Shown here piece by piece: positions 50,882-59,085 of a DNA stretch of 64,000 nucleotides. How positions within the stretch are numbered: the stretch's first letter is position 1; every line of letters starts with the position of its first letter. The position numbers were made by a program, and so were the translations under genes. Origin of the DNA: Luteolibacter ambystomatis (GTDB lineage: Bacteria; Verrucomicrobiota; Verrucomicrobiia; Verrucomicrobiales; Akkermansiaceae). The DNA lies in the NCBI RefSeq assembly GCF_018137965.1, contig NZ_CP073100.1, positions 3,917,754 to 3,981,753 of the forward strand. The letters are read 5' to 3'. Below the pieces are notes generated by a model. It searched no databases and was not told the origin of the DNA. It saw only the letters and a list, made by a program, of their open reading frames with translations.

Positions 50882-52984
50882 TCAGCTGTCCGCAAGCTGG
50901 ACGTAAACCCGCAGGAACCGCCTCGTGGCCCAACCGGAGGCCGGCATCGTGACACGCCACTTCTGGCCGGTGCGTTCCACTACGGTTCCCGTAGGAAGCT
51001 GGTTGGTCCAGTTGACCAGATCGGTGGACCATTCGACCGCGTAGGTCACTCCCTGGGCCTCGGCATCCGCGTTCAAGGTGCACTCCAGCACCTGGGTGCC
51101 GCCCGCCCCCCGGGTGCAGCGGGGCAGGTTGGCCACAGGCGCATTGCCGTCCGCGCCCGCCGGCCCGAAGGCGTAGGCCACCAGCGCCGGGTCGGTCGAT
51201 GCGGGATCATGATGCACATAGACAGGCGGGCTCGGAGGCGTCACCGGAGTCAGCGGGGCGGTCACACCGGAATTCGGATAAGTGGTGACCACGGACCAGA
51301 CGATCTGCTGGAGCTTGGTGGCGACTTCCGGAGGGAAGTTCACCGGCACATCCGTGGGGAAATCCGCGCTGATTCCCTTGGCTGGCAGGCCCACGGGGGA
51401 TTTCTTGAAGAGGGTGGCGTAGTGGGTGAGCGCGGAGATGTAGGCTCCCATGTCGCTGGGGTGGCGCTCATCCAGATAGAGCGAATCGCGGTTGTAGCCG
51501 CTCAATACCCCGGTGCCCAGTTGGGAAGCGACGGCACGCAACGCCTCACCCGCGGGAATGATCAGCGCGGGCTTGCGTCCACCGCGGCTGATGTTGGTCC
51601 GGATCTGTTCGAACGAGGCGTTGATCGCGTTCTGGGTGGAAACCGATTCACTGGAATAGGGCCAGTAGGCGTAGAGGTAAACCTGCGTGCCTGCCGCATC
51701 CGCGATGTCGTAGAACCGCTGGGCGTACGTTTGGAAATCGCCCATGGCGTAGGATTGCCATTCGCGGCTGTGGGGCTGGATCACCAGGGCATCCCAGGTG
51801 CCGGTCGGCAGGTCGGCGCGGGAAGGCGTGCCGGTGTAGAAACCGCCAAGACCGGTATCCCAGTGGAAATGCAGGGTCTGGGCATCGGTCATCTGGTAGC
51901 CGGCCGCGAGATCACCACCGGTGGCCTGGACCAGATTGGTGAGTTCCTGCGGAATATTGCTCCAGCGGGTGAAGCTGTTTCCGATATGGAAGGTGGACAT
52001 GGATTCCGCCGTGTGGATCGTCCCCACCCAGCCGGAATAGGTGACGGTTCCCTGGGTCCGGCCGGTCGCCGCCCGTGGCACCACGCCCACCCGCAGATAA
52101 GCGCCCTGATCCGCCGCAGTCAGCGTGTGCGCCCGCTCCGAAGCCGAAGGCCCGCTCAAACGAACCACCGTTCCACCCGAGGGGTTGGTGGTTCTCTCCC
52201 AGATGAACTGGGTATCGCCCTCGGCATCCCCGTCCTGATCGGCGTAGGTGTAAACGGGCGTCACCGCGCCGCCCACCCGGAGCGCTCCCACCACCCCCGC
52301 ATTGCTGGCGGCGGGCGGGAAGTTGACCACGTTCATGGTCTCCAGGCGCAACGCATTCAGATACCCGTAGCTGCCGGTATCCCTGCGGACGGAAATGGTG
52401 ATCACGCCGTCCGTGGTCGGCCGCACGTTCTCAAACACCGCGAGCCCCGAACGGTTGGCATTCGGCTGGCTGGAGGTGTTGATCGCTTGACCGCTGGCTT
52501 TCAGTGTCTGGGAGGAGCTGGTTTGCAATCCCGAGATATCATAACGCGTGATCCGGGTTTCGGTGGTGTCCCGCGATCCGAAGAGGGAGATGCGGAAGAT
52601 GCCGTCCGTCGGAAGATTCGACAGCGTGACCGTCAGGACATCACTCCCCGCCACGTAAAAGCTGTCCATGGTGGCGGAGGGCACCGCCAACCCACCGAGG
52701 GCGCTTGCATCCGGCACGGTGGTTCCGGAGGTATTCGCTCCCGAAAGAAATCCGGCGACCGAGAGGCCGATGCCGGTGGAATCGCCCGTATCGGTCAGCA
52801 GATTGCCCAGCGCGGCAACCGGCTGGGTATCGATGACGTTGTTCCAACGGCGTCCGTTGGCATCGGGACTCGCCGTCTGCTGGCCGCCCGCTCCGAAGTC
52901 CACGTAGGCCGTGGAAACCTGTGACCATGCAAGGATCGGGCACCAAAAGAGTACGCCCGTGCAACGGAGAAGCAGTCGATTCAT
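50882..52984 (-). CDS. Large secreted SGNH-type hydrolase
   Basis: A 700-residue secreted protein with signal peptide MNRLLLRCTGVLFWCPILAW. N-terminal about 25-220 has a beta-sandwich-like region (YVDFGAGGQQTASPDANGRRW without a gap exceeds a motif; key residues Tyr, Asp, Gly). The SGNH-type catalytic domain is about 335-560: STFHIGNSFTRW (Ser in GNS, block I) and YLDERHPSDMGAY (Asp/His, block V). The end holds a short beta domain with paired Cys (LPRCTRGAGG, QVLECTLNAD). Probably a carbohydrate esterase acting on the polymer made by this operon. Its 176-nt upstream gap contains a doubled AGGTTCT and possibly a promoter. Confidence 0.8.
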   Translation of the reverse strand: MNRLLLRCTGVLFWCPILAWSQVSTAYVDFGAGGQQTASPDANGRRWNNVIDTQPVAALGNLLTDTGDSTGIGLSVAGFLSGANTSGTTVPDASALGGLAVPSATMDSFYVAGSDVLTVTLSNLPTDGIFRISLFGSRDTTETRITRYDISGLQTSSSQTLKASGQAINTSSQPNANRSGLAVFENVRPTTDGVITISVRRDTGSYGYLNALRLETMNVVNFPPAASNAGVVGALRVGGAVTPVYTYADQDGDAEGDTQFIWERTTNPSGGTVVRLSGPSASERAHTLTAADQGAYLRVGVVPRAATGRTQGTVTYSGWVGTIHTAESMSTFHIGNSFTRWSNIPQELTNLVQATGGDLAAGYQMTDAQTLHFHWDTGLGGFYTGTPSRADLPTGTWDALVIQPHSREWQSYAMGDFQTYAQRFYDIADAAGTQVYLYAYWPYSSESVSTQNAINASFEQIRTNISRGGRKPALIIPAGEALRAVASQLGTGVLSGYNRDSLYLDERHPSDMGAYISALTHYATLFKKSPVGLPAKGISADFPTDVPVNFPPEVATKLQQIVWSVVTTYPNSGVTAPLTPVTPPSPPVYVHHDPASTDPALVAYAFGPAGADGNAPVANLPRCTRGAGGTQVLECTLNADAEAQGVTYAVEWSTDLVNWTNQLPTGTVVERTGQKWRVTMPASGWATRRFLRVYVQLADS

Positions 52985-53160
52985 GGGTTTGACAGGGGAG
53001 CAATGAATGCCGCGGCACCCGGGGGGATGCGGACGGCTCAAACCCGGAATTCAAAATCCTTCGGCAACGTTCCAGGTTCTAGGTTCTTTCAAAAAAGCAT
53101 CCCGCCTGAAATTATGCAAACGTTCCCCTGCCTCCCTACGCGATTTTTCGGCTTATGCCC

Positions 53161-54249
53161 TCATACCAGCCGGTGCCTGAATGCCCGGCGCAGGAACTCC
53201 GTTGCAAATGAGCAACAGACGATCAGCACGGCGCAGCCGAGAACAACCGAAGCTCCCTGCCATTGAGGCGCATATTTCCCCAGCACGGCCGCCGTGGCTT
53301 TCACGAATCCACCGAGCACAAATGGATGCAGGCAGTAGGTTCCCAGGGCATTCCTCGAAAAGAAGGAGAACACCCGCCCCGGCTTTGCTTTCACTCCGAT
53401 GGCCAGCAGCACGATCACCATCGCCCCGAACTGGATCGAGAACCGCGCGTGCTTCGGAATCCAGCGGCGTTCTTCATCCAGGGAATCCAGCGGCAGCGCG
53501 TGGCTCCATTCCCATACGGCGGCCAGGATCGCCAGAACGAGGAAGGCACCGATCCATTTCCATCGCGCGGCCCGGGAGTGCCGCAGCATCTCCACATGCG
53601 GCACCATCAGGGCGGCCACAAAGGGCATCATGGTGAAACAGGTGGGCAGCCAATAGTAGTGCGAGTGCGTCCAACGGTTGTCCAGAAGCAGCCACTGGTA
53701 AGTCCCCGCCAGAACAGCCGCCGACAGCAGCAACCCCACCCATTGCCCGCGGCGTGACAACCGGCCCGCCACCCAACCCAGCCAGGTGCAGATGATCAGC
53801 ACCGCGATGAAGTAGAACACCCAGTTCCCGCCCCTCAGCAGGAACTCGATGACCCCAAGGACTCCCGGGTGCTCCGGTTTCGATTTGGTATAGAGCACCC
53901 AAGCCCCCACCCAGAAACCGTAGAGGTATCCGAGGTTCGTCAATCTCGCCCAAGTGCGTTCCCAAGTGGGGGTCTTGAGCAGGAACAGGATCATCGATAC
54001 CAGAACGAACGCCGGGACGGCGCAGGACTGCAGGTGGAAATAGAAATAGTCCCAGACATTCGGCCCCTGTCCGACCACGGCGGCGCGGTCTTCCGCCCAG
54101 CCCTTGATCAGATTGGCATGGCCGACGATGACGGAGACCATGAAAAACACCCGCAGGTAGTCGAATCCCCATATACGGGGGGAGTCGGCCTCGGGTGAAG
54201 GACGTTGGATCGCTACCGGCTTGGTTTCGGGCTGGAGGACGAGAGACAT
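53161..54249 (-). CDS. Acyltransferase family 3 membrane protein, paralogue 2
   Basis: A 362-residue acyltransferase-3 protein. It begins with a cytoplasmic 26-residue leader and IWGFDYLRVFFMVSVIVGHA (family His in GHA). The C-terminus FFSRNALGTYCLHPFVLGGF and EFLRRAFRHRLV matches paralogue 1, showing a duplication within the operon. Likely adds acetyl or another acyl group to a lipid-linked or nascent sugar. The ATG at 54249 was chosen because earlier in-frame residues are basic shadow sequence from the upstream gene. Confidence 0.86.
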   Translation of the reverse strand: MSLVLQPETKPVAIQRPSPEADSPRIWGFDYLRVFFMVSVIVGHANLIKGWAEDRAAVVGQGPNVWDYFYFHLQSCAVPAFVLVSMILFLLKTPTWERTWARLTNLGYLYGFWVGAWVLYTKSKPEHPGVLGVIEFLLRGGNWVFYFIAVLIICTWLGWVAGRLSRRGQWVGLLLSAAVLAGTYQWLLLDNRWTHSHYYWLPTCFTMMPFVAALMVPHVEMLRHSRAARWKWIGAFLVLAILAAVWEWSHALPLDSLDEERRWIPKHARFSIQFGAMVIVLLAIGVKAKPGRVFSFFSRNALGTYCLHPFVLGGFVKATAAVLGKYAPQWQGASVVLGCAVLIVCCSFATEFLRRAFRHRLV

Positions 54250-54271
54250 GCGAATGAAACCGGGATTGCAG

Positions 54272-55828
54272 CTACTTCCGGCGGAAAACCTGGAACACGG
54301 TGGCCTGGCTGTCCGAGTAGCGGACCGGTGCGGAGATTTCACCCATGGGCTCCCATAGATCCTCAACCCCGATGGGCTGGATAAGTTGGTGTTTCAATGC
54401 CGTTGCAGTCACAAAGTTGAAGACCCCGCCCTGTTCCTGCAGCGGGTCCCAGACCAGCAGGTCGCCCGGAGCCGTATCAGCCATCACCATTTGCTCGTAT
54501 TCGGACCGTTCGCGCCGTGGCAGGATGTTAGGAAATGTCGAAAAGCGGAAGTCCCTCCCCTGTCCGGGTCGCAAGGCGGCTTCCCATAAACAGACCGGAA
54601 TCAGAACCCGCCGGGAGGGAGGCAGACGGTCCAACGTCTTCGCCAATCCGTTCCGGTAGCTTTCTCCTCCTGATCGCAGCAGCAACCATGCCTGTTTGGC
54701 GGGGTAAACGGCCATCAGGCCACATGCCACAGCCATCACCGGTATCAGGAGTTTCCCGGAACGGAGCATGGTGATTTTCCGGCCACCCGCGCACACGAGC
54801 CAGACGGCGAACGGGAGCACCCCGACGAAGTGGAGGGGATTGGGATTCCGGCCCACCACATTCAGCGCGAACGAAATCACGATCGCCAATGCGGGCAGCA
54901 GAAGTATGTCGTTGCTGGTGTCCTTCGGGTTCCGCACCGCCCGTAGCAGCAGGCAAATCCCATAGGCGAATGCAGGGACAAGCAGAACCAGCAAGGGGAT
55001 CGCGCCCCGGCCGCTCAAGCCCCAGCGGAACAAGGTGAGATAGCCGGCCCCCATTCCATCCACCAGCATCCGCTGGCTGGCGAGGTTCAGCTTGAACTGC
55101 GCCCACGCGTCCGGTTGCAAGCCATACCAAGCCACGAACAACAGCACGCCTCCCGCCAGTGCCAGCACGGGCGGAAGCGTCCTCCGGACCGCAGCCATCA
55201 AACCATTCCGGCACCACTCCAGTACTGCCACCCCGGCACACCACGCTCCCGGCACCACCAGTCCGAGCGGATGCAAGGTCGGCAGGATCAACAGCAGCAA
55301 ACTCCGGCAAACCAGCGTCCGTTTGGTATCCTGCCACCAGCATCCCGCCAGTAGCACCAAGGCGCAGGCAGTGGGGATCTCCGGCCGGTAGCTCTGAAGC
55401 GCCGTCAGTATCCCCGGCGCGGCGAGTGTGAAAAACCCGGCCGCCATCCCGGTCACCTTCCCCTCCGCCTTTCCGACCAATACCGCCACCCGCGTGGCCG
55501 TCAGAATCCACAGTCCCCACAGCAAGGAAACATCCGCTCCGGGACTCCAGGACACCACCGGGATCAACCATGATCTCAGCCACGGCCAGCCGAACCAATG
55601 GAATCCCCACGTCCGGTCGTAGCCCATGAAGGATCCCACCAGAGGCCACCGCAGGCTCCCGGGGCCATGCGATCCTGCGGCGGCGCCGATGCTTTGGAAA
55701 CCATCCACGATCACGCTGCCCGTGCACAGGGCCAGCACGGGCGCGAGGATGATCCACCCGCCCGCTAACAAAATGGCCGCGGCTGCCAAAGCCCGCGACC
55801 ATGTCCTGCCTGACCGCATTTGAATCAT
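54272..55828 (-). CDS. GT-C-like membrane protein, paralogue 3 of 3
   Basis: A 518-residue multi-pass membrane protein. Shared motifs: DGFQSIG (42-48), YDRTWGFHWFGW (70-81), RPEIPTA, NPNPLHFV, VLIPVCLWEAA (408-418), RFSTFPN and GDLLVWD. It sits about 8 kb upstream of the other two, between an acyltransferase and a GT4 gene, and overlaps the GT4 stop by 4 nt. Predicted GT-C-type glycosyltransferase or similar; no direct evidence of activity. Confidence 0.7.
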   Translation of the reverse strand: MIQMRSGRTWSRALAAAAILLAGGWIILAPVLALCTGSVIVDGFQSIGAAAGSHGPGSLRWPLVGSFMGYDRTWGFHWFGWPWLRSWLIPVVSWSPGADVSLLWGLWILTATRVAVLVGKAEGKVTGMAAGFFTLAAPGILTALQSYRPEIPTACALVLLAGCWWQDTKRTLVCRSLLLLILPTLHPLGLVVPGAWCAGVAVLEWCRNGLMAAVRRTLPPVLALAGGVLLFVAWYGLQPDAWAQFKLNLASQRMLVDGMGAGYLTLFRWGLSGRGAIPLLVLLVPAFAYGICLLLRAVRNPKDTSNDILLLPALAIVISFALNVVGRNPNPLHFVGVLPFAVWLVCAGGRKITMLRSGKLLIPVMAVACGLMAVYPAKQAWLLLRSGGESYRNGLAKTLDRLPPSRRVLIPVCLWEAALRPGQGRDFRFSTFPNILPRRERSEYEQMVMADTAPGDLLVWDPLQEQGGVFNFVTATALKHQLIQPIGVEDLWEPMGEISAPVRYSDSQATVFQVFRRK

Positions 55829-56880
55829 GTGCGGGAGCGTTCCAGCACCTCCTGGTAGTGCCGCAGATGCTGGCGGGTCACTGCCTCCGTCGTGAAGGTC
55901 TGGCACCGCTCGAGCCCCGCCAGCTCCAATCCACGGCGCGCATCCGCATCCTGCAACAGCCGCAGGATCTCCTTGGAAAAATCCGCGTCCTCCACCACCG
56001 CCCCGTACCGGCCGTGCTCCAGCACATAGTCGGCGCCCGGATTCTGGCTGGTCACGATCGCGGTACCCGCGGCCATGGCCTCCATGTAGGCCATGCCGAA
56101 TCCTTCATAGATGCTCGGATAGCAGAACAGCCATGAGGAGGCATACCAGTCCGCCAGCTCTTGATCCGAGATACCCCGCAGCGCCCGCACCCGCGGATGA
56201 TCCGGCACCTTGTCGCACAGCATCACCAGCTCCGCCCCCGGCATCCGGGGAAGAATGTCCTCCACGAAACGCTCATACATGAACTTGCCGCGTTTCCTGC
56301 CCGTCCAGTAGCCGTTGTAGAAGATACGAGGATGCTCTGCCTTCGCACCGGGCCGGAACAAGGTGGGATCGAAAGGATTGTCCACCACGTGCTGCAAGCC
56401 GTACATCTCCGCGGTTTCCGCACCGATGCAGAGCGTGCGGTCGGCGCGGGCGACGGAAACCCACTCGCACAGGTAGTTGAACCCCATCAGGAGCTTGCGG
56501 AGGACATTGTCCGTCGCCTGCATTTCCCGCAGGCTGGATCCGTGCAAGGTGCGCAGCCGCGGTCTCAGCGGTCTCAGCACGAAGTGGTCGTAGCCGTGGA
56601 AATGCCAGACATCCACATCGCCCGGCAGTGCTCCGAAATTCAAGGCCAGCGGATACACGACCTGACCAAGTTTCGAGCCCAGCCAGCGGTTGAGGCGATC
56701 GGAGCGGAACGGCTTCACGATCTCATAGCTGGCATCGGAAGGATTGCCCGACAAGGCGACCACGGAGACCTCATGCCCGGCCTCCACCAGACCATTGGCC
56801 AGCCGGTGGACGGCCACCGTCACCCCTCCCAGTTTCCCGCCCGCTTCCGGGAGAAATTCAATGACCAATGCGATCTTCAT
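55825..56880 (-). CDS. GT4-family glycosyltransferase
   Basis: A 351-residue GT-B glycosyltransferase. N-domain: MKIALVIEFLPEAGGKLGGV, with GGKLGGVTVAVHRLANGL as the glycine-rich acceptor loop. C-domain: YEGFGMAYMEAMAAGTAIVT (about 262-281) carries the EGFGxxxxEAMA donor site. Length normal for GT4. The ATG at 56880 fits the MKIALVIEF start; it follows the next GT4 gene by 5 nt. Confidence 0.92.
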   Translation of the reverse strand: MKIALVIEFLPEAGGKLGGVTVAVHRLANGLVEAGHEVSVVALSGNPSDASYEIVKPFRSDRLNRWLGSKLGQVVYPLALNFGALPGDVDVWHFHGYDHFVLRPLRPRLRTLHGSSLREMQATDNVLRKLLMGFNYLCEWVSVARADRTLCIGAETAEMYGLQHVVDNPFDPTLFRPGAKAEHPRIFYNGYWTGRKRGKFMYERFVEDILPRMPGAELVMLCDKVPDHPRVRALRGISDQELADWYASSWLFCYPSIYEGFGMAYMEAMAAGTAIVTSQNPGADYVLEHGRYGAVVEDADFSKEILRLLQDADARRGLELAGLERCQTFTTEAVTRQHLRHYQEVLERSRT

Positions 56881-56885
56881 CGGAA

Positions 56886-57980
56886 TCAAGCCGGGCAGCC
56901 ATGCAGGAGCCGGACGGGCAATTCCAGGGTCCTGCGATACATCGGACCGTAGGCCGCTCCTACGGTGGCCCAGTTGAAGCGCCCGATGGCCCTCTGGCGT
57001 GCCACCGCCAAGGCCTCCATCTGGGCGGCGGACCGTTCTCCCAGCCACTTGTGAAGGGCATCGTTCCAACCCGCCTCATCCTCCTGAGCGACGAGCTCGC
57101 CGTTTTGTCCGGCCTCGACGAGTTCCGGCATGGAGCTTTTCGGCTGGGCCAGAATCGGAACCCCCATCGCCACCGCCTCGATCATCGCCAGCGAAAGTCC
57201 TTCACGCTCCGATGGGAACACCAGCACTCCCGCCCGGCCCAGCACCGCGCGTCCGGCCTTGCGGTCCACATTTCCGAGCCAATGGATGTTCGGAGTATTT
57301 CGAAAATCTTCCTCGAAGGACTTGCCCAGATCCCCGACCCCGCCACCCAGGGCGACGAACGGAATATCGGGGTTTTTGCGGGCAAGGTTCACAAACACTT
57401 CCGGATGCTTGCGGGGCTCGATCGCCGCGACCCACAACGGAAATCCACGGGGCAGGGCGCACACCTCCGCCGGCAGATCCGCGTCACAGTCGATGGCAGG
57501 ATCATACAACGCGGGATCGAATCCATTCGGGATCACTCCCAGGAACCGTTCCGGCACCCGGTTGCGGATGTCCACCGCGACAGCTTCGCTGACCGCGACG
57601 AATGCGTCCACCCACCGCAGCACCCGGCGGTACCGGGCCCAGCACACCGGATGATCCGGATGCTGCTCCAGGTTCATGGTGTCCAGGTAGCGGGTATGTC
57701 CGACACCACGGAGCTTGGCCGCCACCGACGCAACGTAGTTCCCATGGCTGTAGGAAGCGGTATGGACGATGTCGAAACGATCCCTCGCGATGTCCACCGG
57801 CTCGCGGAGCACAAGATTGGGCAGTTTCCAAAACTCCTCGCCCTCCCGGCGGTCTTCATCCGAAACCGGATTCGAAAAGGAATGGAACTCGATCTCCGGA
57901 TTGTACCGCACACAGGCACGCTGCAAGGTGCTGATGGGATTGCGCCAGCGGTCGAGGCTGATCGGCAACAGGACTTTCAT
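56886..57980 (-). CDS. GT4-family glycosyltransferase, tandem duplicate A
   Basis: A 364-residue GT-B glycosyltransferase starting MKVLLPISLDRWRNPISTLQ. The donor site is FPSEREGLSLAMIEAVAMGV (about 265-284), with VAAIEPRKHPEVFVNLARK just before. It is clearly paralogous to the next gene (LPI.LDRWRNPI.TL.RAC, FPSEREGL, QPKSSMPEL shared), so a tandem duplication made the pair. The start is the ATG at 57980 which aligns with that of its duplicate. Confidence 0.92.
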   Translation of the reverse strand: MKVLLPISLDRWRNPISTLQRACVRYNPEIEFHSFSNPVSDEDRREGEEFWKLPNLVLREPVDIARDRFDIVHTASYSHGNYVASVAAKLRGVGHTRYLDTMNLEQHPDHPVCWARYRRVLRWVDAFVAVSEAVAVDIRNRVPERFLGVIPNGFDPALYDPAIDCDADLPAEVCALPRGFPLWVAAIEPRKHPEVFVNLARKNPDIPFVALGGGVGDLGKSFEEDFRNTPNIHWLGNVDRKAGRAVLGRAGVLVFPSEREGLSLAMIEAVAMGVPILAQPKSSMPELVEAGQNGELVAQEDEAGWNDALHKWLGERSAAQMEALAVARQRAIGRFNWATVGAAYGPMYRRTLELPVRLLHGCPA

Positions 57981-58021
57981 GTTAAACTGGATGACGGCGG
58001 TTCGCCCGCGGGGAATTCCCC

Positions 58022-59077
58022 TCAGCGGAACAACCGGCGGTAAAGATCGCCATACTGGCGTCCGATCGATTCCCAGGAATAGCACTCCAGCGCATCCGCC
58101 CGGATGGCGGCGGCTGTCGTGGCGCGGGATGCACCGGAAGACCGGATGAAGGATTGCAGCGCGTCCGACCATGCGGCCGGCTCGCGGATATCGATGAGCC
58201 TTCCGTTCACCCCATCCCGGATCAACTCCGGCATGGAACTTTTCGGCTGGGCGATGACGGGTACGCCCATGCCCAACGCCTCGATCACCGAGAGCGCGAG
58301 GCCCTCCCGCTCCGAAGGAAACAGGAACACTGCGGCACGACGCAGAAGCGCCCGGATCATCCGGCGGTCCACGTGGCCCAGCCAACGCAGGTTGGGAACA
58401 GACTTCACCATCGGCTCGAAATGTCGTCCCAGCGGATGAACGTAGCCGGCTCCCACGAAGGGTATTCCGGGATGAGCCCTGGCCAGTTCCACGACGAACT
58501 CCGGATGCTTCCGCGGCTCCAAGGCGCCGACATACAAGGCGAACGGTCCGAGGTCCCGGACTTCCGCAGACAAAATCGCGTCGTCTTCAATCGCAGGATC
58601 GAAATAAGCGGCATCGAAACCGTTCGGGATCACTCCATGATAACGGCCCGCGCAACGCTCCGCGACTCCCTGGCCTGCCGCCCGGCTGACCGAGACGAAT
58701 GCGTCGGCCAATCGTTCCGCGACTTGCAACAGTGTCCAGTCCTTTCCGTCACCGGGTCCGACTTCCAGATTGATCGTGGTGAGAAACCGGCACGCTCCAA
58801 CCGAACGGACCTTCGACGCCACGGCGGCGGCGAGATTGTGCGGAGTGATCGACGCGGTGTGGACTCCATCGAAGCGGGTGGCCGTCAATTTCATCTGACC
58901 GGCCGCACGGACGTTCGGCAGCGCCCAGAATGCCTTTGCCAGCCGGGCGTCTTCCTCGCTGAACGGGGAAGACACCGAATGGAATTCGATGTCGGGATTG
59001 GCTTCGACGCATGCCCGCAACAGGGTTGCGATCGGATTGCGCCAGCGGTCCAGGCAGATCGGCAGGAGGACGCGCAT
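58022..59077 (-). CDS. GT4-family glycosyltransferase, tandem duplicate B
   Basis: A 351-residue GT-B glycosyltransferase starting MRVLLPICLDRWRNPIATLL. Donor site FPSEREGLALSVIEALGMGV (about 255-274) and VGALEPRKHPEFVVELARAH correspond to duplicate A. It may use a different acceptor or donor, because the N-terminal halves differ most. Follows the polymerase-like gene by 8 nt. Confidence 0.92.
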   Translation of the reverse strand: MRVLLPICLDRWRNPIATLLRACVEANPDIEFHSVSSPFSEEDARLAKAFWALPNVRAAGQMKLTATRFDGVHTASITPHNLAAAVASKVRSVGACRFLTTINLEVGPGDGKDWTLLQVAERLADAFVSVSRAAGQGVAERCAGRYHGVIPNGFDAAYFDPAIEDDAILSAEVRDLGPFALYVGALEPRKHPEFVVELARAHPGIPFVGAGYVHPLGRHFEPMVKSVPNLRWLGHVDRRMIRALLRRAAVFLFPSEREGLALSVIEALGMGVPVIAQPKSSMPELIRDGVNGRLIDIREPAAWSDALQSFIRSSGASRATTAAAIRADALECYSWESIGRQYGDLYRRLFR

Positions 59078-59085
59078 CTCTGGAA

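Noticed and set aside
50669-52924. 751-codon plus-strand reading over the secreted SGNH hydrolase
   Set aside because: Arg/Gly/His-rich shadow; the minus-strand gene has signal peptide and SGNH blocks.
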